Shown piece after piece: positions 9,637 through 18,138 of a stretch of DNA of 64,000 nucleotides. Source of the DNA: Coraliomargarita sinensis (GTDB lineage: Bacteria > Verrucomicrobiota > Verrucomicrobiia > Opitutales > Coraliomargaritaceae); NCBI RefSeq assembly GCF_003185655.1, contig NZ_QHJQ01000004.1, forward strand, positions 248,001 to 312,000, read 5' to 3'. Position 1 is the stretch's first letter. The number at the start of each line of letters is the position of its first letter. A program made the translations under genes and the position numbers. The notes under the pieces are model-generated. The model worked only from the letters and a program-made list of their open reading frames with translations, ran no database searches and was not told the DNA's origin.

Positions 9637-10201
9637 GTGAAAAAACATATTTGATCATCCACTACGTTCCGTCGTGCAAAATCTGAGTCAAGTTCACTCT
9701 TCCCCGTTATCGTACCGCTACATGTATCAAAAGAATCAGCTGATTCAAGGCAAGCGGCAGCGAGTCAGCGTTTACAGTCAGCAAAGTGGATAGGCCGCTC
9801 CGATGATGGTTTCGGTGATTTCGCTATCGTCAGGCATGTTGGGAAGGGAAGCTTTTGACCACTGATTACAGGTATGGGCACAGAAGTCTTGGGAGCGGCA
9901 TTCTCTTTATCTGTGCTTTCTGTGTCCTCTGTGGTTCAAAATGAATGTTGCTGGATTCGGTTTTGTTGGGATAATCGAGCGAAAAGGTTTTTGAACACAT
10001 CACGGATGGCCACAAATCTCACGCCTACCGATTCAGATGAGAACAAAAAGATGACATGGGAGGAGTTGTCAGGCGCGAGTAATCGCCAAACTGACGCTCC
10101 TATGATGAAAAAAACGAAGCATACACCCACCCCCACTAGCCGATCTGCCTGATACATGGGGCGCTAGCGCTCGCTCACTCCGAATCTCAACCAATCAAAA
10201 T
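9637..10201. other. Intergenic region with decayed repeat and possible TctB-like fragment
   Basis: Bases 9856-9945 run from TGACCACTGATTACAGG to CCTCTGTGGTTCAAAATGA, resembling the widespread intergenic 'accactgattacac / ctgtggttc' palindromic repeat in decayed form. On the minus strand from 10157 a short frame reads MYQADRLVGVGVCFVFF and ends in unrelated sequence. It loosely recalls the first helix of TctB-type transporter subunits, but this is weak. No convincing gene is seen. Confidence 0.35.
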
Positions 10202-11644
10202 ATGCTGTTCAGACTGTTCTCCATTGTTCTCTTTAGCGCATTCACCTGCACGGCCTTGGTTGCGGAACGGCCCAATGTGCTCTTCATCTCGGTTGACGAC
10301 CTTAATGATTTTCCGGCTTTTTCCGGTCGGTATCCTGACGCCAAGACGCCACACATGGATCGACTTGCTGCGCAAGGGATGGTTTTCAGCCGGGCGCACT
10401 CTCAGTATCCTCTTTGCGGTCCCTCGCGCGCCAGTATTATGGCGGGCCTGCTCCCGTCCACTTTGGGATACGACACGCACATGAAGGACGAAGCAGTCGC
10501 GCGGCGGGCCGCAGATCTGGGCACGGAGTTGTTGCACACCTACTTTGCCAACCACGGCTACACGACTCTGGCTGTCGGCAAGATATTTCATCATCATGTG
10601 CCCAAGGGCAGCGTTGATAGGAGTGGGGGCCGGGGCGGGTTCAATGAACCGACCGGAAAACTTCGTCAAAACTGGCCTCAAAGAGGGACCAGCACGGATT
10701 GGGCAAGAGCTCCAGAGCGCGACGACCAACTGCCGGATCACGCCGCTGCGGAATGGGCGGTCAAGCAACTGCAGGCCGATCACGAAAAACCTTTTTTCCT
10801 GATGGTCGGATTTCTGCGGCCGCACGTGCCCTGGTACGTTCCCGAGAAGTGGTTTGATCTCTACGATAGAGACGAAATAGCTCTGCCACCCTATAAAAAG
10901 GACGACTTGGATGACATCCCGGAGATCGCCAAACGAATTTCAATTCTGGAGCAAATGCCGCGGACGGACTGGGCGATCGAAAACGATCAGTGGCGCGATA
11001 TCGTCCACGCTTACCTGGCTTGCATCAGTTTCGCAGATCATCAGGTCGGCAAAGTTTTGGATGCGCTGGCGACAAGCCCTTATGCTGGCAACACCATCGT
11101 GGTGCTCTGGTCGGATCACGGCTACCACCTGGGCGAGAAAAACACCTTCCAAAAGATGTCTCTTTGGGAGCGAAGTTCCCACGTCCCTCTTGTCATTTCC
11201 GCCCCGGGAGTGGAAGCCGGAATACGATGCGATCGCGTTGTCAGCCTTTTAGATCTGTATCCTACCCTTGTGGAGATGGCCGGACTGCCAGCAAATGATA
11301 AAACCGAAGGCCGTAGCCTCGTGCCCCTCCTCGAGAGTCCATCCATACGCTGGCCCTATCCGGCGATTACGGGCTGGAAGGAGAATAGTTTTGCGATTCA
11401 GGGTGAGCGATACCGCTACTTGCGTTATGGAGACGGTAGCGAGGAGCTGTATGACCACTCGAGCGACTTGGACGAGCAGCATAACCTTGCCGGCAATCCC
11501 GACTACAAAGCGGTCAAAAAGCTAATGGCGCTTACCTTGAGAACCATCCTGAACGAGGGCACTGGCGAGCAAGACACTGCACGCAAAGCGGCCGAACTGC
11601 GGGAGCAGTGCGCGTCTCTTGGTGCCACTGCAATTTTTCCCTGA
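10202..11644 (+). CDS. Secreted sulfatase, iduronate-2-sulfatase-like (S1 family)
   Basis: 480 residues with a Sec signal (cleavage near ALVAERP). Type I sulfatase fold: metal site SVDDLND near 31, formylglycine motif CGPSRAS with Cys72, GKIFHHH near 123, FLRPHVPW, and the second metal/substrate site LWSDHGYHLGEKN. The Cys-x-Pro-Ser-Arg core is the substrate of the formylglycine-generating enzyme, so the protein should be catalytically competent. The overall pattern (VDDLN, FLRPHVPW, DHGYHLGE) is that of iduronate-2-sulfatase-like enzymes. It should remove sulfate esters from a sulfated polysaccharide in the periplasm. The start follows a 45-bp gap after the last palindromic DNA; no strong ribosome-binding site. 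Confidence 0.92.
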   Translation: MLFRLFSIVLFSAFTCTALVAERPNVLFISVDDLNDFPAFSGRYPDAKTPHMDRLAAQGMVFSRAHSQYPLCGPSRASIMAGLLPSTLGYDTHMKDEAVARRAADLGTELLHTYFANHGYTTLAVGKIFHHHVPKGSVDRSGGRGGFNEPTGKLRQNWPQRGTSTDWARAPERDDQLPDHAAAEWAVKQLQADHEKPFFLMVGFLRPHVPWYVPEKWFDLYDRDEIALPPYKKDDLDDIPEIAKRISILEQMPRTDWAIENDQWRDIVHAYLACISFADHQVGKVLDALATSPYAGNTIVVLWSDHGYHLGEKNTFQKMSLWERSSHVPLVISAPGVEAGIRCDRVVSLLDLYPTLVEMAGLPANDKTEGRSLVPLLESPSIRWPYPAITGWKENSFAIQGERYRYLRYGDGSEELYDHSSDLDEQHNLAGNPDYKAVKKLMALTLRTILNEGTGEQDTARKAAELREQCASLGATAIFP

Positions 11645-11674
11645 CCTCCATTACTGTCTACCTGATCGCATTTT

Positions 11675-11911
11675 ATGAAATACTCCTACTTGACGCTTGG
11701 ATTTCTTGTTGGCTTGGTCGCCGCTTGTATCCTATTTCCACTTTTCAAACCAAGCGGCGAGGCGGCGGGTTCCGGTGTAATGCGTATGAAAATCGCGCAC
11801 ACGCTTCCGGTAAGCCATCCGGTGCATGCCGGGATCGAGCACTTCGCGGAGCGGGTGGCGGCTTATTCAAGTGGCCAGATTCAACTGGATATTTTTCCCA
11901 ATGGGAGCTAA
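11675..11911 (+). pseudogene. Truncated TRAP transporter solute-binding protein (DctP-like)
   Basis: 78 codons: an N-terminal signal/anchor (YLTLGFLVGLVAACILF), then MKIAHTLPVSHPVHAGIEHF and ERVAAYSSGQIQLDIFPNGS. That is the first about 50 residues of the mature DctP fold, normally about 330 residues. The frame stops at 11911 where conserved sequence would continue, and IS relic R3 starts about 30 bp on. No membrane subunits (DctQ/DctM) are nearby. Interpreted as an IS-truncated gene. Confidence 0.8.
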
Positions 11912-11943
11912 AAAATGACATTCCGGAATGACCCCTGCCATGT

Positions 11944-12106
11944 TTCACCGCGTAATACAATCAATACGAATCCAACCCGCCAATCCGGCCAACACCGAAG
12001 CAAGGCCGACACCCGAAGGCAATATCGTCAATTGCGTCTTCAAGGCGCTTTTTTCGTATTTCATAAGTCGTTGGAAAACAAAACAGATCCAAAGTTTGAA
12101 GGGTAC
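11944..12106 (-). mobile_element. IS relic R3
   Basis: Same family and orientation as R1. On the minus strand it carries a leader ORF (12064 to 11945, 39 codons: MKYEKSALKTQ, then hydrophobic ILPSGVGLASVLAGLAGWI). Homology ends right at the expected transposase start. It separates the broken dctP-like gene from the downstream PEP-CTERM gene. Confidence 0.7.
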
Positions 12107-12299
12107 ACCTCCCGTAGCTGCAATGTGATAACGGCGCAACTCACATCTCGCAAAGACATGATTGATAATGCACTAGTCACTACAGCAAAAAATAATCGCG
12201 TAATGATTCTAATTCTTAAATTCTCACCCTCCGTCAGCCAGCGCCGCAAAAAGCAAATTTTGACCAACAACCCTAAATAATAGAATAGGACATCAGCTA

Positions 12300-12983
12300 A
12301 TGTTTAAGAAAAAATTACTGACCGCTACGCTCACTCCTCTCGCGATGATCGCGCTTTCAGCCAGTGCGGCCGTTGTTGTTCAGCCGACAGATGTAGACGC
12401 TAGCAGCTTTTTTAGTGGTTCTTTTGACCCGTCCCATGTCATAGACGGCTCAGGCTTAGGCCCTGGTGGTTCGGACGTTGAAACCGGCGATCCGGTGCCT
12501 AGCACCTGGCCCACTAACATAAATGACTCCAACACCCGTAGTGCTAGCTGGGTGTCTGTAAATAATGACGACAACGGGTGGATCATGTTCGATCTCGGTC
12601 AGAGCTACGAATTGGACGGCATGCACATCTGGAACTACAACTCCCCCGAATCAAGGGGTATAGAAGATGTGAACATCAAGTTCGCTACCACCCTTACTGG
12701 CACCTTCGGCAGCACTGATGAGACCGACACCGGATGGGGCACGGCGACCGCCGAGACATTCACGCAAGCATCGAAGCTGAACACTTACACAGGGGAAACG
12801 TACTCCCTCGGCAGCACCGTTACGGCTCGATACGTCCTGTTTGATATTCAAACGAATTACGGCGATAGCTATGTCGGTTTGGATGAAGTCCGCTTCACCG
12901 GCACCGCCGTTCCAGAGCCCTCGTCTTTCGCCCTGCTTGCTAGCTGCTTCGGCCTGACCTGGATCATGGTTCGTCGCCGCTAA
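12300..12983 (+). CDS. Discoidin-like PEP-CTERM surface protein (complete copy)
   Basis: 227 residues. Signal peptide with LTPLAMIALSASAAV; discoidin-like core (HVIDGSGLG, FDLGQSYELDGMHIWNYN, FATTLTGTF, VLFDIQTNYGDSYVGLDEV); C-terminal VPEPSSFALLASCFGLTW followed by VRRR. The PEP-CTERM tail predicts exosortase-dependent surface anchoring. AGGA about 10 bases before the ATG may be the ribosome-binding site. The gene duplicates the partial one at the left window edge, including the terminator. Differences are clustered near residues 37-60 (SSFFSGSF, GPGGSD, VNNDD), with the rest almost unchanged, suggesting a recent duplication or gene conversion. Confidence 0.9.
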   Translation: MFKKKLLTATLTPLAMIALSASAAVVVQPTDVDASSFFSGSFDPSHVIDGSGLGPGGSDVETGDPVPSTWPTNINDSNTRSASWVSVNNDDNGWIMFDLGQSYELDGMHIWNYNSPESRGIEDVNIKFATTLTGTFGSTDETDTGWGTATAETFTQASKLNTYTGETYSLGSTVTARYVLFDIQTNYGDSYVGLDEVRFTGTAVPEPSSFALLASCFGLTWIMVRRR

Positions 12984-13161
12984 GGTTTAGACTGATAAAC
13001 TATAAATTTTTCCAAAAGCGCAAGGATTTCACACTTTGCGCTTTTTTGTGCCCGCAAAACAAGTACCGAACAGGAACTACGGCATCCGGTTAAGCGGAAA
13101 TCGCAGGGCCTCCAGCTTGCCTCCGACCATGAGCACTGATTGAATGACTGAGGCCGCGCAA
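12379..13161 (+). repeat. Copy 2 of the 0.78-kb duplicated block
   Basis: Aligned to 1-780. The right border is at the same base in both copies and here cuts into a HicB-like antitoxin remnant. Confidence 0.9.
13014..13047 (+). terminator. Rho-independent terminator after the PEP-CTERM gene
   Basis: AAAAGCGCAA/TTGCGCTTTT hairpin plus T run, the same as at 633-666 with one loop change. Confidence 0.8.
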
Positions 13162-13345
13162 TACTCATTGCCTGAGGTACAGACTCCCCATCCTCAAGCA
13201 ACCCTTCGATATAGCACTCGATCGCTTCACGTGCATTTGCAAGTGCCTCTTCATAAGAATCGCCCGCAATGAAGCAGCCGGGTAAATCGGGAATGACACA
13301 CCGTAGTTACTATCCTTATCTTTATGAATGATTAAGTAAAGGGGC
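13161..13345 (-). pseudogene. HicB-like antitoxin remnant, frameshifted
   Basis: Minus strand reads YLIIHKDKDSNYGVSFP, then after a one-base loss DLPGCFIAGDSYEEALANA, REAIECYIEGLLEDGESVPQ. This is the HicB/UPF0150 core (DxDYGVSFPDLPGCFSxGDT). The frameshift sits between FP and DLPGC, and the C-terminal end is cut by the duplicated block at 13161. No HicA toxin gene is visible nearby. Interpreted as a dead orphan antitoxin. Confidence 0.8.
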
Positions 13346-13390
13346 CGCCAATTGATAGCGCAGGTGCACTCGCGGCAACCCGGCCAGGCG

Positions 13391-14689
13391 CTAGGGCTTC
13401 GGATTCCAATGCTCAAGCTGCAGCTTTTTTAGTTGCTCCACCACCTTCGGGTGCTGGTCGGCTAGATTGACCTTTTCGTAAGGATCTTTTTTCAGGTCGT
13501 AGAGTTCGATGCCTTGCGGTGCGGTGGCAAAGGCACGCTTCGCAGTGGCCGGACCGGGCAGGATTAGCTTCCACCAGTCGTGGATCACCACATTGGCGAA
13601 AAGGCTTTCGGCCGGATTCGACAGATCGGCGATGTCGTGGGTGTAGGCTTCGACGAATACCGTCTCACGGTTTTTCATCGCGCTGCGGTCCATGAGATTC
13701 AGGCCGGGCAGTTCTTTGGGAACCGGGACTCCGGTGATGTCGAGAATTGTTCGGGTGATGTCCGTCACATGCGCGAGGGTGCTGCCATCCATTTCAGCTT
13801 TCACCTTGCCGGGCCAGCGGATGAGGATCGGGGTGCGGGTGCCATCCTCATAAGGACTCATTTTCGCCCTCTGGCCTTTGTAGCCTTTCTCGGCGTTCCA
13901 TCCGTTGTCGGCAAGATAGAGGATGACCGTGTTTTCCTTGTGCTGGTTTGCCACCAGATAGTCCTCAAGTTCACCGGTGGATTCGTCGAGCCATTCCACA
14001 CAGGCCCGGTATTTCTCGGCGGCCGGTGTCGGGCCCTTGCCGCGGTATTTCTTGAGCAGGCGTTCCGGCGGATTGTGGGGGTCGTGCGGAAGAAGGGGCG
14101 CGTGCCAGATGAAAAAGGGTTTGTTCTTTTGCTCCGCCATTTCGATGAAATCAAAAATGGGCTGCATGGTCTCGCGCCCGATCTTGAGTCCTTCGTCACC
14201 GTGGCGGGTTCCTTTCTTCGTCATGCCATGCGTAAAACCCATGTCCTTGTAGGTCCCGTTCCAGATTTTTCCGGTTTGGAAGGTGAGGTAGCCGGCCTCG
14301 CTGAGTGCCTCCGGAAGGATTAATGGATTGTCAAGTATGCGTCGCTGCAGCTCTGTCCGATACTGATTCCCATATCTTCCTCCGATCTCTTGCCATCCGG
14401 CCAGATCGTTGCCGGTGATACCGTGCTCGTGAGGCAGCCTGCCTGTCAGCAACGAGGCCAGGGTCGGCGAGCAGACCGGCATGGTATAGCCGCGGGTGTA
14501 GGTCAGGCTCTCATTCGCCAGTTTATCGAGCACAGGCGTGTTGACCTGCTCGGAACCCATGAAACCGTAATCATCAAAGGCGTGATCATCGGAGATAATG
14601 AGAATGACGTTGGGCCGCTCCCAGGCGGAGAGGCCGCATTGAGCACCAGTGAGAAATACCAGGAGAATGATTATCAGTTTTTGCGTCAT
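13391..14689 (-). CDS. Secreted sulfatase with atypical CSPTL active-site motif
   Basis: 432 residues with signal peptide (LIIILLVFLTGAQCGLSA). Type I sulfatase features: metal-binding ISDDHAFDDYGF near 32, active-site CSPTLASLLTGR with Cys73, FFIWHAPLLPHDPHNPPE, and LADNGWNAEKGYKGQ for the distal metal. The usual fifth position Arg of C-x-P-S/T-R is Leu here. A Cys-x-Pro-Ser/Thr-Leu form occurs in some sulfatase groups, so it may still be matured, but this is not certain. It is the last gene of the rhamnoside operon, 39 bp behind GH106, and probably desulfates the same glycan. Its 3' end lies close to the HicB remnant. Confidence 0.88.
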   Translation of the reverse strand: MTQKLIIILLVFLTGAQCGLSAWERPNVILIISDDHAFDDYGFMGSEQVNTPVLDKLANESLTYTRGYTMPVCSPTLASLLTGRLPHEHGITGNDLAGWQEIGGRYGNQYRTELQRRILDNPLILPEALSEAGYLTFQTGKIWNGTYKDMGFTHGMTKKGTRHGDEGLKIGRETMQPIFDFIEMAEQKNKPFFIWHAPLLPHDPHNPPERLLKKYRGKGPTPAAEKYRACVEWLDESTGELEDYLVANQHKENTVILYLADNGWNAEKGYKGQRAKMSPYEDGTRTPILIRWPGKVKAEMDGSTLAHVTDITRTILDITGVPVPKELPGLNLMDRSAMKNRETVFVEAYTHDIADLSNPAESLFANVVIHDWWKLILPGPATAKRAFATAPQGIELYDLKKDPYEKVNLADQHPKVVEQLKKLQLEHWNPKP

Positions 14690-14728
14690 GGAGAATGGAA
14701 TGGCTGTTCGCTTGGATTCTTTTTTACA

Positions 14729-17700
14729 TCACTCGGTGTTCACCCGAAGCAACTTAACCGGCCCGATCAGGCCTGAGGCCTGGAGGGGGCTGTTTTTGCG
14801 GAATTTCTGAAAGTTGGAACGGGTGTAGCGCTGGTCTTCCGGAAGGTGTTGATCGCCGATCATGCGGTTGGGCCAGTTGTTGGCGACCTGCACGGTGAGC
14901 TGGTTCGTTCCGGTTTTGAGGGCCGGGGCGAGATCGATGCGGGCGGGGGTGGACCAGACCACGCCGAGGTCACGGCCGTTCAGGAGGACGCGGGCCACTT
15001 CCCTGACCTCGCCGAGGTCGAGCAGGATTTGACGGTCGGGGCCGGAGGGCAGGCGTTCGTCGAAATCAAAGCTGGTCTTGTAATCGGCGATGCCAGAGTA
15101 GAACTTGACCTTTTCGTTGGGATGCCTGGTCCAGCAGGTCAGGGCATCGAAAGTGACGGGCGATTGCGGCCCCCACGGGGACTGGAAGCTGACCTCCCAG
15201 GGTTTGCTGAGAGTCAGCAGTTCGCTGACCTCGGGGATGTTGACGGAGCGTGGGGTGTGGGTGCCTTCCGGCTTGCGGAACACCACGAGCACGGAAGCTT
15301 CCGGCGGCAGTGCGAGTTCGAGCTCGGTGCGCTCCCCTGCCCTTTTGTAAGCGGGGTTGGGTGTGATGCGGGCGCTGACCGGATCCCAGAGTTCCGGCTG
15401 GCGGCCCTTCTGCCGAAAGCTGGCAGTGATCCGGCGCGGCACGTTCAGGCGGTTGACCACGTAGTAGAGATCGGCGTCGGTGGTGGTGCGGTGGAAATAA
15501 TCGACGGTCAGGAAGTGGTCCTTTGAGGTCTGAACCTCCCTTTCCTCCCAGGTAAAGTCGGGCTCGATCTGTTTTTGCTCGAGGATTTCTCGGGTCGGGA
15601 GGGTGCTGATTTGACCACTGCCCCAGAGGTGCTCCACCAGTTCGGCGAAGCGTTGGTCGGCTGCGGCATCGCCGATCAGGCCGTAGCGTTTCTCCGGGCG
15701 GGGGCCGCAGACGGTGGCGCCCGCCTCGACCAGCTCGGCAATCTTTTCGAGCGCCGGCAGGTCATAGGTGTCGTGGGCGGGCAGCGCCAGGACGCGGTAG
15801 CGGACGCCGTGCGGGAGGGCCAGGGCACCGTCGGGTGCGACCGCCAGTCGATGCAGGAGCGAGAGCTTGTCGATCACATCGTAGTCGTAGCCCGGCAGGA
15901 CGCCAGCCGGGTCGTCGCGCTTCAAGCGGACAAAACCCGGGATATTCTCGCCTTTGAAGTAGAGCACGTCGGAGACCGACAGGCCCTGTTGCATCATGAA
16001 CTGGACACGGTTCATGTAGTCGATGAAGCCGTTGATCATGGGCCACCAGGTGACTCGGTTATTGCCGTGGGTGCCGGCGAAGTAAGCCTGGCCGGGCAGG
16101 CCCATTTCCTCGGGTGAGGAATCGTAGGTGTGCCAGACGGTGAGGTTGTGCCCCTCGCAGACGGCGCGGTCGAAGTCGTGCTTGAGCATGCGGGGCGAGC
16201 GCTCCCAGTGGGGGCCGATGGTGGTGAAGGCCTCCGCCATGGAGAGGCGCCGACCATAGATGTGAGCCACGCTGGAAGTCTGCTTGACGAAGAAACGCTG
16301 GCTGTCTTTGACGCGGTGCCTGTTGTTGCGGTTCCAAAACTCACCCATTGGGATATCGCTGACGCCGAGGTTGCGCATGGCATCGAAGGGCCCGGCGTGC
16401 GGGCCGCCGGACTCCGGGTGGATACCGAGGCCGTGTTGATGGGCGCGTCGACTGAACTGAACGTATTTGTTTTCGTGAATCAGATCGGCCAGAGTCGCGC
16501 GGAAATCGTTGAGGAAGCGTGTGGAGGCCTCCGGGCTCTCGACGATATGTCCGGCGAGGACCGGCAGCCAGGGCGTGATGTCATAGCCGCGGCGCTCGGC
16601 GAATGCTTCCGGGAGTTTTGGCGTCCAGTTGATCGGTCCCAGCTCCCAGCTGTCATCATGCAGGAAGTTCAGGGTCTTGCCCAGGTGAGGCTTCACTTCC
16701 GCAAGTAGCGGCTCCACGACCTCATCCCAGTAAAAATCGAAGGCGCCCGCATCGAGGTAGTCGATGCAGCGGCCGACCCACTCCCCGCTGCTGGTGCTGA
16801 CGTGCGAACCGGAGTAAGTGTAGCCGAGGCGTATGATTTGCCAGGTGCCCTCCGGGGCGGACCAAGTCAGCTGGCCGTCCCCGCTGAGGTGCTCGCTGAG
16901 ATCGACGACCTCGGCGGGGGCGCAGGCGGCACTGCCACCGCCCGGTTCAAGCAGGTGCCAAGCAGGGGCGGCGGTGAAACCTCCCGGATACTCGTAATAG
17001 GCTTTCTTTTTGAACTGCGAGAGTTGGGTCGACGAGGTTTTCGTGCCTCCTCCCGAAAAGACTGGCTGATCGCCTTGGAAAAGGGCCAGCTCCGCCACCT
17101 GCACATTGCGCGGTGCGTCCGGGTGCCTGGGATCATCTGCGCCGGTAAAGACCACACGCAGCGCTTTGGCATCGACGGCGTCGAAGGTGATCTCCGAGGT
17201 CTTTTGCTGAAATGCCAGGTTCTCGCGGACCGGCTTCCATCCCTGGCCGGTGGAGATTTCAATGCGGCCCTGCTTCGGGCCGTAGCCCGGGCGTGCGGTG
17301 ATTTGGACGCGGTCCACCGGGGTAGCTTCCTCGAAACGCAGTTCCAGCCACTGCGGGGCCTGGGGGCTCGGGCCGCCGCCGGGAGTTATTCCCTGACTCA
17401 CCCAGAAGGTGTTCAGATCACCATCCGCAACCCGTGCTGCCTGGTGGGACGGGTTCTGGGTGCTGCTGGCCGCCAGGCTTGCTTTGGTCTCGGTGGCATC
17501 GTGCACCTTGAGTGGCACGGCCACCACCGCCACATCCCGGTAGTAGCCCTCTTTAGCTTCGGGTTGCGGCAACTTGACGGCGATATCGCGGCCTCCCTGC
17601 AGGGTGGTTTCGGCGTAAGTGAGCTTCTTCGAGGCATGCTCCAGAGGGACGAGTGGCCCGCCGAGATTCCAACCGCTCTGGATATTGAGACCCAATTCGA

Positions 17701-18115
17701 GATCGAGTCGGGCCGCTTGCTCGACCGCGTGTTTGAAAAGCTTGGTCCACTCGGGTGAGGCAAACAGGGGGCCTGCCGGCACCGGTTTGCCCCCGCGCTG
17801 GGTGTCGCCCCCGGCATCAAAGAGCAAGGCACCGCCGTAGCCTTTATCCTTCAGGGCCTCCAAATCGTCGGTGATGGCTTTCTTCGTGACATTGCCATTG
17901 AGCCACCACCAGTAGACGCGCGTCCGGGCGATCCGGGGCGGGTTTCGCCAGCCTTCCTCCAGCGACATCATGGGCTCGAGCGAGGCCGAAAGATAGGCCC
18001 GAACGGGTTCGATGAAATGCGTTGTGCGCTCCTGCCCGGCTTGCGCGCAGCCAGCCGTGAGAACGGCGGCGGTGAAGATGCTCCAGAAGGCTGAATGCGG
18101 GGATCGTGTTGTCAT
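14729..18115 (-). CDS. GH106-like alpha-L-rhamnosidase
   Basis: 1128 residues, the normal size for GH106. Signal peptide with possible lipoprotein Cys23 (VLTAGC; lipobox imperfect). Diagnostic N-terminal TRVYWWWLNGNVTKKAITDD (67-85) and GGALLFDAGGD, catalytic-barrel parts LNFLHDDSWELGPINWT and RRGYDITPWLPVLAG, HPESGGPHAGPFDAM, then beta-sandwich domains, one ending with a jelly-roll typical for binding (LLDLGEVREVARVLLNGRDLGV). GH106 enzymes remove terminal alpha-L-rhamnose from plant or algal glycans in the periplasm. Located 39 bp before the sulfatase and 23 bp after the PA14-like gene, all within the rhaT operon, which supports rhamnose as the released sugar. Confidence 0.9.
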   Translation of the reverse strand: MTTRSPHSAFWSIFTAAVLTAGCAQAGQERTTHFIEPVRAYLSASLEPMMSLEEGWRNPPRIARTRVYWWWLNGNVTKKAITDDLEALKDKGYGGALLFDAGGDTQRGGKPVPAGPLFASPEWTKLFKHAVEQAARLDLELGLNIQSGWNLGGPLVPLEHASKKLTYAETTLQGGRDIAVKLPQPEAKEGYYRDVAVVAVPLKVHDATETKASLAASSTQNPSHQAARVADGDLNTFWVSQGITPGGGPSPQAPQWLELRFEEATPVDRVQITARPGYGPKQGRIEISTGQGWKPVRENLAFQQKTSEITFDAVDAKALRVVFTGADDPRHPDAPRNVQVAELALFQGDQPVFSGGGTKTSSTQLSQFKKKAYYEYPGGFTAAPAWHLLEPGGGSAACAPAEVVDLSEHLSGDGQLTWSAPEGTWQIIRLGYTYSGSHVSTSSGEWVGRCIDYLDAGAFDFYWDEVVEPLLAEVKPHLGKTLNFLHDDSWELGPINWTPKLPEAFAERRGYDITPWLPVLAGHIVESPEASTRFLNDFRATLADLIHENKYVQFSRRAHQHGLGIHPESGGPHAGPFDAMRNLGVSDIPMGEFWNRNNRHRVKDSQRFFVKQTSSVAHIYGRRLSMAEAFTTIGPHWERSPRMLKHDFDRAVCEGHNLTVWHTYDSSPEEMGLPGQAYFAGTHGNNRVTWWPMINGFIDYMNRVQFMMQQGLSVSDVLYFKGENIPGFVRLKRDDPAGVLPGYDYDVIDKLSLLHRLAVAPDGALALPHGVRYRVLALPAHDTYDLPALEKIAELVEAGATVCGPRPEKRYGLIGDAAADQRFAELVEHLWGSGQISTLPTREILEQKQIEPDFTWEEREVQTSKDHFLTVDYFHRTTTDADLYYVVNRLNVPRRITASFRQKGRQPELWDPVSARITPNPAYKRAGERTELELALPPEASVLVVFRKPEGTHTPRSVNIPEVSELLTLSKPWEVSFQSPWGPQSPVTFDALTCWTRHPNEKVKFYSGIADYKTSFDFDERLPSGPDRQILLDLGEVREVARVLLNGRDLGVVWSTPARIDLAPALKTGTNQLTVQVANNWPNRMIGDQHLPEDQRYTRSNFQKFRKNSPLQASGLIGPVKLLRVNTE

Positions 18116-18138
18116 AGTATTTATATTATATCGTTTGA

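Noticed and set aside
9936..10157. Possible TctB-type membrane protein fragment
   Set aside because: Only one helix-like stretch resembles the family; the remainder is repeat-derived. Mentioned as a weak possibility only.
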